In this document: positions 1 through 7,387 of the stretch, piece after piece
How the letters are laid out: every line of letters begins with the position of its first letter
How positions within the stretch are numbered: the stretch's first letter is position 1
Position numbers and translations under genes: made by a program
Notes under the pieces: generated by a model
What the model saw: the letters and a program-made list of their open reading frames with translations, nothing else
What the model was told of the DNA's origin: nothing
Database searches by the model: none
Source of the DNA: Candidatus Latescibacterota bacterium
GTDB lineage: Bacteria; Latescibacterota; UBA2968; UBA8231
Length of the DNA stretch: 37,183 nucleotides
Reading direction: 5' to 3'
Assembly (NCBI GenBank): GCA_016187725.1
Contig: JACPJE010000126.1
Span: 1-37,183 of the forward strand

Positions 1-163
1 CCTTGTCCACCTGGTCCTCGTGGACGCGGTAGCAGGTCGCATTGTTGGCATCCCGGTTCAGGTCTACCAGGATATACGCGCCGGTCTTCGGATCATGGTA
101 GATGTCTGGGCTGCCTTGGGCGGACTCCTGGCCGGTGCGGGTAGGATTCGCTATCTTTTCCAT
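1..163 (-). CDS. Hypothetical protein, N-terminal part, runs off the window start
   Basis: An open frame reads from ATG at 163 leftward through the window edge, giving 54 codons without a stop. The start is backed by a CAGGAG Shine-Dalgarno about 7 nt upstream. The visible part begins MEKIANPTRTGQES and includes a polar stretch with IYHDPKTGAYILVDLN, which suggests a small soluble domain. I do not recognise a family. The 178 nt up to the next gene at 342 hold no further gene that I can support. Confidence 0.6.
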   Translation of the reverse strand, partial: MEKIANPTRTGQESAQGSPDIYHDPKTGAYILVDLNRDANNATCYRVHEDQVDK

Positions 164-341
164 CACTGCTCTCCTGTGGAGGGTGGTTGACTTCGGCTCA
201 TCGGGCTTGCTTGGCGGCTGGTCCCGGTGAGCCTTTTTTCTATTCTCTATATAGGCATTTGCAACAAGAAGATCAAGAAGAGTAAGTTGCATTTGCCCAT
301 AGCGGAAGAGGTGGCTATATTTCTTTGTGTAAGGGAAATTT

Positions 342-518
342 ATGACTGCAAAGGAAATTGCTGCACTCCGCAATGCCCTAGGACTTTCGCAAACCAAGTT
401 TGCCGAAAAGGTAGGTGTCGATAAGGGTACGGTGTCCAGGTGGGAGCGAGACGAAACCCATCCTCGTGGCCTAGCTCTCCGTGCCCTGGAACGCCTGTCG
501 AAGCGGGCCATAAGCTAA
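342..518 (+). CDS. Small XRE-family helix-turn-helix protein (58 aa)
   Basis: This short frame encodes 58 residues that are nearly all one helix-turn-helix: EIAALRNALGLSQTKFAEKV (residues 5-24), then the recognition helix with GTVSRWERDE (residues 29-38). The LSQxxFAxxxGV...TVSxWERG pattern is that of XRE/Cro and HigA/MqsA-type DNA-binding antitoxins. An AGGGA ribosome site precedes the ATG. The protein lacks the N-terminal zinc-binding half of MqsA-like antitoxins, so it is either a minimal regulator or the surviving DNA-binding half of one. It lies 135 nt upstream of a Panacea-domain gene that has its own promoter, so operon membership is uncertain although a toxin-antitoxin setting is plausible. 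Confidence 0.8.
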   Translation: MTAKEIAALRNALGLSQTKFAEKVGVDKGTVSRWERDETHPRGLALRALERLSKRAIS

Positions 519-599
519 GTTGCGGTCTTTGTCTCCTTTCTCGCCCTGAACCCCACCTAGTCCACCAGCTAGAGCCGGCTTCAAAGTAGATACTCAAGC

Positions 600-628
600 T
601 TGACATGGATCTCCCGATAGGGTACAGT
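600..628 (+). promoter_or_regulatory. Sigma70-type promoter for the Panacea-domain gene
   Basis: TTGACA (600-605), a 17-nt spacer and TACAGT (623-628, 4 of 6 to consensus) are followed by a strong GGAGG ribosome site (641-645) and the ATG at 654. Spacing and position fit a housekeeping promoter. Confidence 0.6.
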
Positions 629-653
629 AACCACCCATGAGGAGGAATCAGCT

Positions 654-1208
654 ATGATCCCCCGCCTAAAAAAGGAACGCGCTATTGAATTGACCACTTG
701 GATATTACAGTGGGGTGGTGGGTCGATGGATATCATGAAGTTGCTCAAGCTCATCTACATCACTGAGCGACGAGCACTAGAGCGCTACGGATGGCCGGTA
801 ACCTTCGATTCACTCGCATCTCTGGACCGTGGGCCGGTGCCTAGCAAAATCTATGACCTCATCAAAGGCACTTACCCCGACCCTGCCGATCAGCGTCTGT
901 GGAACGAATGGATTGGTCCTCGGGATGGCAACCAGGTTTGCCTGCTTCAACCGCCTAAACTGAATCATCTTTCCGAATCCCAGCTAGAACTAGCGCGAGA
1001 GGTGTTCGAGGAGTTTGGTGACGAGCGTACCTTTGTCCTGTCCGAATTGACTCATGCCTTCCCCGAGTGGATCGACCCAAAGGGCTCTAGTCTCCCCATC
1101 TCCTACAAGGAGTTGTTGAGCAAGCTGGGTAAACCGCAAGAAGAGATTCAGGCCATTCTCGATGAACTAGACGAGGAGGCGCGGCTGGAGGAACTGTTCC
1201 AGTCGTGA
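654..1208 (+). CDS. Panacea-domain (SocA/GepA-like, DUF4065) protein, possible antitoxin
   Basis: This 184-aa soluble protein carries the Panacea/SocA-like signature. Residues 25-48 include KLLKLIYITERRALERYGWP, followed by VTFDSLASLDRGPVPSKIYD (about 49-68). The 'KLxKLxYlaer...hGPVpsxiYd' layout matches the domain. Panacea proteins are known as antitoxins able to neutralise many unrelated small toxins, and SocA is a proteolytic adaptor antitoxin. The start is fixed by GGAGG 8 nt upstream and a consensus promoter. The C-terminal 60 residues are helical and acidic. No classical toxin sits directly beside it. The candidates are the XRE gene upstream and the convergent 66-aa gene at 1221-1421. 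The family call is firm; a toxin-antitoxin role here is inference. Confidence 0.88.
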   Translation: MIPRLKKERAIELTTWILQWGGGSMDIMKLLKLIYITERRALERYGWPVTFDSLASLDRGPVPSKIYDLIKGTYPDPADQRLWNEWIGPRDGNQVCLLQPPKLNHLSESQLELAREVFEEFGDERTFVLSELTHAFPEWIDPKGSSLPISYKELLSKLGKPQEEIQAILDELDEEARLEELFQS

Positions 1209-1220
1209 ACCCGCCGCCTA

Positions 1221-1421
1221 CTATCGGGGCTGGGCATGCTCATGCTGACGCCACTGCCGGCGCTGGAACTCCTCCACCGTGATCCCAAGCCGGTTGGCCT
1301 GGGCTTGTGCCCATTCGTCCAAGGCGCGCGCTTGCCGTCTCCGAAGCGCAAGCAAATCCTCGACGGCGGGCGGGGCAACCGCCACTTCAAGCTGCATGAT
1401 TCTTGCCTCCAAACTGGCCAT
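1221..1421 (-). CDS. Small hypothetical protein (66 aa), convergent to the Panacea gene
   Basis: The frame from ATG at 1421 reads MASLEARIMQLEVAVAP and continues as a charged, Arg/Gln-rich helical protein with LLALRRRQARALDEWAQAQA. It may form a coiled coil. I chose this start over one four codons upstream because AGGA lies at a usable distance before it. It ends 12 nt from the stop of the Panacea gene. No family is recognised. Its size and place make it one candidate partner for the Panacea protein, but composition alone does not prove that it is expressed. Confidence 0.5.
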   Translation of the reverse strand: MASLEARIMQLEVAVAPPAVEDLLALRRRQARALDEWAQAQANRLGITVEEFQRRQWRQHEHAQPR

Positions 1422-1553
1422 AGGGGTCCTCATTTGCAGGGGCTTGAAAAAAACTTGAATTTCGGATGATTTTTAGATTAATTGTAGCGGAGCCATAACC
1501 TCGGAGGGGAGGTAGAAGGCGCTGCCGCAGAGCTGGGTCGATGGAGGTGAACC

Positions 1554-1757
1554 ATGGACTCTATTTTCCCTGCACTGGGATCTAGTCTGTTCAAGACCGC
1601 CCCTCTGGTGGATTATTTCAACACCGAAGGAAAGGCAAAGACCCCCACCCCCACACCGCCTGCTGTCGCTTACCCCGCACCCGCTGAGAAATCAGATTCC
1701 AGGCAAGACAAGGTCGCCCTCCCCGGGCGCGGCAGGTTGATCGACTATTCCGTCTGA
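1554..1757 (+). CDS. Small proline-rich hypothetical protein (67 aa)
   Basis: GGAGGTGA lies 3 nt before the ATG, a strong though close ribosome site. The product has a hydrophobic N-terminus (MDSIFPALGSSLFKTAPLVDYF), a Thr/Pro-rich middle (KTPTPTPPAVAYPAP) and a tail ending GRLIDYSV. The motif LVDYF near residue 18 is echoed by LIDYS at the C-terminus. There is no recognised family, and it is not obviously membrane-bound or exported. The start evidence is good but the frame is short, so moderate confidence. Confidence 0.5.
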   Translation: MDSIFPALGSSLFKTAPLVDYFNTEGKAKTPTPTPPAVAYPAPAEKSDSRQDKVALPGRGRLIDYSV

Positions 1758-1870
1758 ACAAAGAAGTTCCGCACCCGCGCCAGTTGGATTTCCAGTTCGC
1801 CCACCAGCCAGGTCGGCGCGATCAGAACCTGATCGCTGCCACGATGACTCCTGCGTGTAGTCTTTGCAAC

Positions 1871-2668
1871 TCAACTCAGGCTGCGGCCCAGCACTTGCAG
1901 CAGGCGGGCATCAGCCCCTTGCAGGGCCGCCTCGGGTACAGGGACGCGGTTGTACTCGCCGAAACGGGTAAAGGCCCAGCGGGTGGCGTACTGGGACTGG
2001 AGGACATAGCGCAGGCGTTCTGAAGAATGAGGGGCGCCCCGGTGCCAGCACTGGTTGTTCTGCAGGTAGATATCGCCGGCCTTGCAGAAGACCGAAACCG
2101 GTCCGCGCCCCTCAAAGCTGGGGTGATCCGGATCATTGGGACGCCGGCCGGCATAGTGGCTGCCCGGCACGAATTGGGTGGGGCCGTCCTCCTCGCTGTC
2201 GATGTCGCTGAGCGCCATCTGCACGGTGAACCACTGCACGGGCATGCGCAGGCGAGGATCGTGGCGCTCCACGCCGGCGGGCAGGGGGAATTCCACCACA
2301 TCGTCCACATGCCAGTGGCTGATGGCGATGCCGGCCCTGTTGCGGATCACATTCTGCCCGCAGAACTTGCAATCCGGCCCGAGGATGGCCTCGGCCAGGC
2401 CCAGGATGGGCTGGCGCACCAGGATCTGGCGGAACATGAGGTCCAGCTCGATGGTGTTGCGCAGGATGAATTCGTTCTGGATGTACTTGGTGCCGGCCAG
2501 GTGGGGGGCGGCGAAGATCTCGTCGCTGCGCCGGCGCAGGGCTTCGATCTCCGCGACAGAGAGCACTCCCGGGATGAGGGCAAAGCCCTCGCGGTAAAAC
2601 TCTTCGAGCACCCGGGCAATCGGTGCTGGGCTCAGGGGCTGGCCAGGGAGGATGGGGCAGGATTCCAT
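1871..2668 (-). CDS. Phytanoyl-CoA dioxygenase (PhyH) family protein
   Basis: This 265-aa protein is a predicted Fe(II)/2-oxoglutarate-dependent oxygenase. The iron-binding HxD is visible as H120-V-D122 in ISHWHVDD, and the distal His is H209 in NNQCWHRGAP. It is followed by SSERLRY, whose Arg probably holds 2-oxoglutarate. PGSH (169-172 region) is also typical of the family. Length matches the usual 250-300 aa. The substrate cannot be told: this broad family hydroxylates lipids, ectoine, halogenated and other secondary substrates. No clear Shine-Dalgarno precedes the ATG at 2668. It is transcribed away from the adjoining IS200/IS605 element and has no operon partner. Confidence 0.88.
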   Translation of the reverse strand: MESCPILPGQPLSPAPIARVLEEFYREGFALIPGVLSVAEIEALRRRSDEIFAAPHLAGTKYIQNEFILRNTIELDLMFRQILVRQPILGLAEAILGPDCKFCGQNVIRNRAGIAISHWHVDDVVEFPLPAGVERHDPRLRMPVQWFTVQMALSDIDSEEDGPTQFVPGSHYAGRRPNDPDHPSFEGRGPVSVFCKAGDIYLQNNQCWHRGAPHSSERLRYVLQSQYATRWAFTRFGEYNRVPVPEAALQGADARLLQVLGRSLS

Positions 2669-2684
2669 AGAAATTCGCGGGACG

Positions 2685-2718
2685 GGGACGGCCTGCTTTA
2701 GCTGGCAGGGGAAGTCCC
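2685..2718. repeat. Imperfect hairpin between the PhyH gene and the IS200/IS605 element
   Basis: GGGAC (2685-2689) pairs with GTCCC (2714-2718) and CCTGC (2692-2696) with GCAGG (2705-2709), leaving internal loops and an 8-nt apex. It could be the subterminal hairpin of the IS left end or part of the PhyH 5' leader. The sequence does not decide between them. Confidence 0.4.
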
Positions 2719-2746
2719 GTTCCGCTGTTCCCTCCCTATTAAATGG

Positions 2747-2775
2747 TTGACAGGAATTGAATTGTTTAGTATCTT
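2747..2775 (+). promoter_or_regulatory. Promoter of tnpA, implying a near-leaderless transcript
   Basis: TTGACA (2747-2752), a 17-nt spacer and TATCTT (2770-2775). The tnpA ATG at 2782 begins 7 nt after the -10 box, so the predicted +1 falls on or beside the start codon. No Shine-Dalgarno is visible before the ATG, which agrees with leaderless, weak translation of a transposase. Confidence 0.5.
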
Positions 2776-2781
2776 CGTGGT

Positions 2782-3183
2782 ATGGCAGATCCCAGGTATA
2801 CCCGACCTGCTGGCGGCGTCTTCCTTCTCAAGTATCACTTCGTCTGGTGTCCCAAGTACCGCCGCGCTGTTCTGGTAAATAGAGTTGCCGCTGACCTCCG
2901 TGCTCTGCTGTATGAGAAGGCCAACCAGTTGCAGGTGACGATAGAGGCCCTGGAGATTATGCCGGATCACGTTCATCTTTTCGTCGCTGCCGACCCCACT
3001 GAGGCTCCGCAGCGACTGGCCAATCAATTCAAAGGGTATACTTCCCGAATCTTGCGTCAGCGGTATCCTGCACTGCGTTCCCGATTGCCCAATCTGTGGA
3101 GCCGCAGTTATTACGTAGGCAGTATCGGTCATGTTTCGGACAAGACGGTGCGCCAGTATATAGAAGCACAGAAGAGAAGCTGA
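2782..3183 (+). CDS. tnpA: IS200/IS605 Y1 (HUH) transposase TnpA
   Basis: This 133-aa protein is the expected size for a single-strand peel-and-paste transposase. The metal-binding HUH motif is H63-V-H65 in MPDHVHLFV. The nucleophile is Y126 in the YIEAQ motif, with Q130 completing the site. The core KYHFVWCPKYRR near the N-terminus is typical. All catalytic residues are present, so the enzyme looks functional. It ends 3 nt before tnpB begins. Translation may be weak because the promoter lies directly against the ATG. Confidence 0.95.
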   Translation: MADPRYTRPAGGVFLLKYHFVWCPKYRRAVLVNRVAADLRALLYEKANQLQVTIEALEIMPDHVHLFVAADPTEAPQRLANQFKGYTSRILRQRYPALRSRLPNLWSRSYYVGSIGHVSDKTVRQYIEAQKRS

Positions 3184-3186
3184 CCG

Positions 3187-4353
3187 ATGATCCGCACCTA
3201 CAAATACCGCCTCTATCCCAGCCACAAACAGGCCGAAGCCCTGGACTTCCTGCTCTGGCAGGGGCGCAACCTCTACAATACGGCGCTGGAGCAACGCCTC
3301 CGTGTTTACCGGGAGATGGGCAAGCGTATTTCTTATCCCGATCAGTGGGTACACTTCCGCGATCTGCGTAACGCCAGCCCCGATACGCTGGGAAAGCTCA
3401 ATGCTACTTCGGTTCAGCAGATGCTCAGAAGACTGGATAAATCCTTTGCGGCCTTCTTCCGCCGCCTCAAGACCGGGGAGAAGCCGGGATTCCCCCGCTT
3501 CAAGGGTCGTGACCGCTTCCACAGCCTGGAATACCGCTACGGGGACGGATGCAAGCTGAGAGAAATGGAAGATGGGAGCGTTCTTTTTTATGTCCAAAAT
3601 GTGGGGGAGATTAAGGTCAAGTATCACCGCCCCCTGCCCGAAGGGGCACAGATCAAGTAGGCTATCCTCAAGCGCAGTCTGGGCAAATGGTACACCTGTT
3701 TGTCGGTGGAGATGAACAACCCTGTGTCACTGCCCTTTGAGGCTCCTCAAGTTGGGATTGATATGGGGCTGTCTTCGTTGCTGGCCTTCAGTGACGGGCA
3801 TACCCTGGAGAATCCCAGGTGGCTGCGCGGTAGCCTGCAAGGACTCCGAGTGGCCCAACGCCGACTTTCTCGCAGGACGAAGGGCAGTCATCGTCGCCGC
3901 AAAGCTGCTTTTCTGGTGGCTCGACATCACGATAGAATCCAGAACCAACGGCGAGACTTTTGGCACAAAGTTACCCGGCAAATCGCCGATGCCTATGGCT
4001 TGGTGGCTATCGAAGACCTCCCGCTCAAATTCATGCTCGGCAATTCGCACTTGGCCTTGAGCGCGTCCGATGCAGGGTTGGGCGAGTTCCAGCAACTGCT
4101 TCGCTACAAAGTGGAAGAGACTGGTGGCGAAGTGGTGGTGGTGAATCCGCGCAACACCTCTCAGGCGTGTTCTGGCTGCGGTGCGTTGGTGCCGAAGAAT
4201 TTGAAGGTGCGTCTGCATAGCTGCCCTGATTGTGGGCTGGTGTTGAACCGCGATGTCAACGCGGCCCGGAATATCCTTGCTTTGGCACTACCTCCGCCCG
4301 GACGGGGCGGTCAGGCGCTAACGTGGGCTGATTCAAGGCCGTGCGTTGCCTGA
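3187..4353 (+). pseudogene. tnpB: TnpB RNA-guided nuclease gene interrupted by one in-frame TAG
   Basis: Reading in one frame from ATG at 3187 to the stop at 4351-4353 gives a 387-aa TnpB with a single TAG at codon 158 (3658-3660), between GAQIK and AILKRS. Both sides are otherwise intact. The RuvC residues are D192 (VGIDMGLSS), E276 (VAIEDLPL) and D356 (NRDVNAARN). The zinc ribbon is C328/C331 with C346/C349. A CAG-to-TAG change (Gln to amber) would explain it. The downstream part could start at the ATG at 3712 (or an upstream GTG) but would lack the N-terminal DNA/RNA-recognition lobe, so cleavage activity is unlikely unless the stop is read through. An intact TnpB would cut the donor joint with a right-end-derived guide RNA. 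The stop may be a recent mutation or a sequencing error. Confidence 0.9.
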
Positions 4354-4355
4354 GA

Positions 4356-4380
4356 AGCCACCCTCTCTTAGGGGGCGGAG
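4356..4380 (+). repeat. Right-end hairpin of the IS200/IS605 element
   Basis: GCCaCCCT, a CTCTT loop and AGGGgGcGG form an imperfect stem directly after the tnpB stop, followed by GTCAC. This is the usual position and shape of the IS605 right-end hairpin, which is also the 3' end of the omega/reRNA scaffold in TnpB systems. A guide would then be copied from the flank after about 4387. Confidence 0.5.
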
Positions 4381-4410
4381 TCGTCACAGGGGTTGCTCTT
4401 TTGGAATTGA

Positions 4411-4493
4411 GCCTGAGTGAGAGCACAGAGAAAGCACCTGACAATATACGCAGTCTTTTGCCTCCTGCCGCGGTTTTTCTCACTTTCTCAGGC
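4411..4493. repeat. Imperfect inverted repeat in the leader of the beta-propeller gene
   Basis: GCCTGAGTGAGA (4411-4422) is the inverse complement of TCTCA plus CTCAGGC (4478-4482 and 4487-4493), with a 4-nt bulge in the right arm. It could fold as a long-loop hairpin 34 nt before the ATG at 4527, or serve as an operator. No function is assigned. Confidence 0.4.
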
Positions 4494-4526
4494 AAGAATC
4501 CCCCACCCGCAAGCCCTGGACAGACC

Positions 4527-6275
4527 ATGAACTGCCAGATACTGGGCCAGCCCTGCCGCAATTTCCAGATCCTGGGCATCGGCAGCTTCACCGATCCCAG
4601 GGATGGGAAAGAGAAGGTGGTGCTCTCCAATTTTGCCGCCGGCGCCACCGGCAATATCGTCATCGTCGATCCCTTCACCGGCGAAGGGGAGGACCTGGCC
4701 CTGCCAGGGGACAACGGGGCCTGGGCGGTGCTCAACTACCGCGACGAGAAGTTGCTGATCGGCACCTGCGGCCAGTACGGATACCTGCACTGTCTGGAGC
4801 TGAAAAGCCGGCAGTGGGCCGCGCCGCTGCGGGACGAAAATGAACAATACATCTGGAACCTGTGCCTGGGGGAGGACGGGATGGTGTACGGGGGCACCTA
4901 TCCGGGATGTGTGCTCCTGCGCTACGATCCAGAGCGGCAGGTGCTGGAAAACCTGGGCCGGGTTTCGGAGGTGGAGGGCAACCTGTACAGCCGGATGGTC
5001 TACGGAGGGATCCCCGGCCATATCCTGGTCACCTGTGGGTACGCCGAGGCCCACCTGGCACTGTGGGATATCCGGACGCGAAAGGTCCGCCGCTTCGGCA
5101 GGCCGGGGGCCAGTGTCCGGGAGGTGGGGGCGGATTTCATCTGCACCCAACTGGGCGAGGAGTTGGACTTCTGCGACCTGCACACCCTGGAGCCCATTGG
5201 CGAGGATCTGAGCCACCGGCTCAAAAGCGGTGGTCCGCCCTCCCGCTACCAGGGCATGAGTTTCTCCATTCAGCTCAAGGGCGGGGGATACCTGGCCACC
5301 CGCGGCCAGGAGTACTACCTGGACGAGGGGGGAGCGGCGCGGCCGGCCCTGCGCCCTATCCCTGCGCCCAGGCCCGCCACCCGCATCCACTCGCTCTGCA
5401 CCGATGCCCTGGGCAGGATCTGGGGCTCGGCCGGCTTTGGCCAGACCATCTTCCGCTTCGACCCCCAGACTGGGGAGGAGTGGAATTCGCAGGTGGTCTG
5501 CGACGCGGGGGGTGAGGTCTACGGGATGGCCTTTGCCGGCGAGCGCTTGTTCATGGCCTGCTATTCGGGCGGTGACCACGTGGTCTACGACCCGGCCCAG
5601 CCCTGGAATCAGGTGGACCATCTCAACCCCCGGTCCCTGAAAACGGCCGGGCCCCAACTGATCCGGCCCTCGGCCAGGAGCGCCATTGGCCCGGACGGCC
5701 ATTTCTGGACCGGGTGGATGGCCGCGTACGGGCGTTATGGCGGCGGGTTGTCGCGGGTGGAGGTGGATACCCTGGAGGTGGAGATCTGGACCGATCCGCT
5801 GGGTCCGCAGGCTTTGTCAGGATTGGCCGCGGACCAGCAGTACCTGTATTTCATCACCGGTGGGGAAGCCAACGGGCTGCCGCCCAAACGGGAGCGTTTT
5901 TCCTTTGCCGTCTGGGTCCCGGAAAGTGGTCTAGTCTGGAAGCGGGAGTTCCCCCTCGGTGCGGTGTTGCACAGCGTGGGGGCAGTGGCCGGCAGGGTGC
6001 TGGTGGGGGTGGACAGCCGCCTCGAGATCTTCGACCCCCAGACCCTGGCCTTTGTCGGGCAGGTGGAACTGCAGGCCCCGTGCCAGTTGCTGACCGCCCT
6101 GGCCGCGGGGAAGGCCGCGGCTTTCTGCGGCCGGCAGTTGTGGCTGCTCGATCCCTTCGCGGGAACGGGCGTCCTGGCAGGGGAGTTGCCAGGCCCCATG
6201 CAGGCGGCCGCGGTCACTCCTCAGGGCGCGGTGTACTGCGCCAGCGGAACCCAGCTGTGCCGGCTGCACCTATAG
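4527..6275 (+). CDS. Beta-propeller (SMP-30/NHL-like) repeat protein
   Basis: The 582-aa product consists of repeated blade-like units. Examples are GNIVIVDPFTGEGEDLALPG, WNLCLGEDGMVYGGTYPGCVLLRYD, IFRFDPQTGEEW and LEIFDPQTLAFVGQVEL, with the recurrent 'G.I.RFDP.TG' turn of WD40/NHL/SMP-30-like propellers. There is no signal peptide or membrane segment from the chosen start. I start at 4527 because the sequence before it in the same frame belongs to the right end of the neighbouring IS and its flank. Only a weak TGGA precedes this ATG, so the original 5' end could have been altered by the insertion. The ligand or enzymatic role is unknown. The nearby Gfo/Idh/MocA and PhyH genes hint at carbohydrate or secondary catabolism only in a general way. 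Confidence 0.75.
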   Translation: MNCQILGQPCRNFQILGIGSFTDPRDGKEKVVLSNFAAGATGNIVIVDPFTGEGEDLALPGDNGAWAVLNYRDEKLLIGTCGQYGYLHCLELKSRQWAAPLRDENEQYIWNLCLGEDGMVYGGTYPGCVLLRYDPERQVLENLGRVSEVEGNLYSRMVYGGIPGHILVTCGYAEAHLALWDIRTRKVRRFGRPGASVREVGADFICTQLGEELDFCDLHTLEPIGEDLSHRLKSGGPPSRYQGMSFSIQLKGGGYLATRGQEYYLDEGGAARPALRPIPAPRPATRIHSLCTDALGRIWGSAGFGQTIFRFDPQTGEEWNSQVVCDAGGEVYGMAFAGERLFMACYSGGDHVVYDPAQPWNQVDHLNPRSLKTAGPQLIRPSARSAIGPDGHFWTGWMAAYGRYGGGLSRVEVDTLEVEIWTDPLGPQALSGLAADQQYLYFITGGEANGLPPKRERFSFAVWVPESGLVWKREFPLGAVLHSVGAVAGRVLVGVDSRLEIFDPQTLAFVGQVELQAPCQLLTALAAGKAAAFCGRQLWLLDPFAGTGVLAGELPGPMQAAAVTPQGAVYCASGTQLCRLHL

Positions 6276-6283
6276 CCCCATGC

Positions 6284-6312
6284 TTGACGCTCCGCCGGCA
6301 GCCGGTTATCCT
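6284..6312 (+). promoter_or_regulatory. Possible promoter of the M23 peptidase gene
   Basis: TTGACG (6284-6289), a 17-nt spacer and TATCCT (6307-6312), 65 nt before the ATG at 6378. It begins 8 nt after the stop of the beta-propeller gene. Both boxes are imperfect. Confidence 0.4.
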
Positions 6313-6351
6313 TTTCCCTCTGTCAGGCTGCGCCAACGCACCCTGGGCGAC

Positions 6352-6363
6352 AGGGGCGCCCCT
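6352..6363. repeat. Perfect 12-bp palindrome AGGGGCGCCCCT followed by ACAG
   Basis: The palindrome lies in the leader of the M23 gene. The extended string GGGGCGCCCCTACAG resembles one arm of the larger hairpin at 36976-37005 (CTGTAGGGGCGC/GCGCCCCTAC), which suggests copies of a dispersed short palindromic repeat. Confidence 0.5.
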
Positions 6364-6377
6364 ACAGGAGTCCGGCC

Positions 6378-7271
6378 ATGAGGTTCCTGGGTACATGCAT
6401 CGCTCGGGCAGTGCTGGCGGCAGGCGGGTTCCTGATCGCCGCTCCGGGGTGGGCACAGGTGGACAGTTGCTGGCCCATCTCTGGCTCTGCCCAGCCGGAT
6501 TCCTCCATCTCCTCGCCGTACGGACCCAGACAGAAGGCGTCGGAGAATTTCCGCTACGACTTCCACCAGGGCATCGATATCCAGACCCCGGTGGGCACCC
6601 CGGTGCACGCCATCGCCGACGGGGAGGTGCGCATCGCCGGCCTCCATTCCTCCTACACCGATCCTCTGGTCCAGCTCAAGCACCAGAACGGGGCCTTTTA
6701 CAGCAACTACCTGCACCTGTCCTCCTGGTCGGTGAGCGCGGGGCAACAGGTGGAGAAGGGCGAGGTCATCGGCGCCTCGGGGACGGGGGACAGTGGTTTC
6801 GCTCACCTGCACTTTGAGGTGCGCGCCGGCAGCCTGTGGCGCAAGAGCTGCGTCAACCCCTTCCGCTACCTGCCCTACACCGACACCGCCGGCCTGACCG
6901 TCCACCTCACCAATGTGGAGCTGGCCGACCCGGCCCTCCCCCTGGTCATTGCCCTGGTGGAGTCGCCCCGCGAAGAGCTGGATCTGGACCGCATCGAGGT
7001 GGTCACCTACAATGCCCTCGACGGCCAGTTGCTCAGCCAGCAGGCCTGGGACCTGGAGGAGATCAACTCCAAGTACAACGGTGACCCCAAGACCCTGGAC
7101 AACCCGGATCTGGACGGGGTAGTGGTTTCGCCGGCCCGCTTCCACGCTGGCGCGCCCGTGTACCAGATCGAATTCCGCTTCCACGCCCTCAGCGGCGCGC
7201 CCCAGCTCAAGGTCGAGGTCAAGGTATTCGATATCTGGGGGAACACCGCCACCGCTTCCTTCACCAACTAA
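6378..7271 (+). CDS. M23-family (LytM/peptidoglycan endopeptidase) metallopeptidase, exported
   Basis: The 297-aa product starts with a signal peptide (MRFLGTCIARAVLAAGG..., cleavage probably after GWAQ near residue 27). The LytM domain shows the zinc ligands H63 and D67 in FHQGIDIQTP, and H145 in FAHLHFEVRA with catalytic H143. PVGTPVHAIADGEV is typical of M23 hydrolases, which cut cell-wall cross-bridges. The C-terminal half (about 165-297) is an all-beta region ending VEVKVFDIWGNTATASF, perhaps an Ig-like binding domain. An AGGAG site lies before the start. It stands alone, with its own promoter candidate. Confidence 0.92.
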   Translation: MRFLGTCIARAVLAAGGFLIAAPGWAQVDSCWPISGSAQPDSSISSPYGPRQKASENFRYDFHQGIDIQTPVGTPVHAIADGEVRIAGLHSSYTDPLVQLKHQNGAFYSNYLHLSSWSVSAGQQVEKGEVIGASGTGDSGFAHLHFEVRAGSLWRKSCVNPFRYLPYTDTAGLTVHLTNVELADPALPLVIALVESPREELDLDRIEVVTYNALDGQLLSQQAWDLEEINSKYNGDPKTLDNPDLDGVVVSPARFHAGAPVYQIEFRFHALSGAPQLKVEVKVFDIWGNTATASFTN

Positions 7272-7272
7272 A

Positions 7273-7300
7273 AGGGCCGCACCCGCAAGGGGACGGCCCT
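7273..7300 (+). terminator. Terminator-like hairpin after the M23 gene (no T-tract)
   Basis: AGGGCCG (7273-7279) and CGGCCCT (7294-7300) form a 7-bp perfect stem with a 14-nt loop, starting 2 nt after the stop codon. A following T-run is missing, so it may be Rho-assisted or only an mRNA 3'-end stabiliser. Confidence 0.4.
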
Positions 7301-7387
7301 GGACGTGCGACGGCAGGGCTGCGGCTCAGAGCTGGCCTTTGGCTGCGGCTTCCTCAGAATCCAACCCTGAGAAATCCGGAGGAAATC

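Larger units (their letters stand above)
2747..4387 (+). mobile_element. IS200/IS605-family element (tnpA + interrupted tnpB); approximate ends
   Basis: A Y1 transposase gene is followed 3 nt later by a TnpB gene in the same direction, the standard IS605 layout. Such elements lack terminal inverted repeats and end in subterminal hairpins. The right end is taken as the GTCAC at 4383-4387, just after the hairpin at about 4356-4380, by analogy with other elements. The left end is not resolved. The coordinate given is simply the start of the tnpA promoter, and the true boundary may lie anywhere between about 2670 and 2747. Confidence 0.75.

Noticed and set aside
1745-1870. Minus-strand peptide ending IAPTWLVGELEIQLARVRNF and a short tail, just downstream of the PhyH gene
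   Set aside because: The sequence looks protein-like and might be a gene remnant, but there is no start codon or ribosome site before an upstream stop. It also overlaps the small plus-strand gene's end, so it is not listed as a gene.
2698-3627. 309-codon minus-strand frame opposite tnpA and tnpB
   Set aside because: Antisense to two well-identified transposon genes, with no recognisable domains.
4240-4410. Omega/reRNA gene of the TnpB element
   Set aside because: The right-end hairpin fits, but the exact scaffold and guide borders cannot be set by eye. It is kept as a comment and not as an RNA feature.
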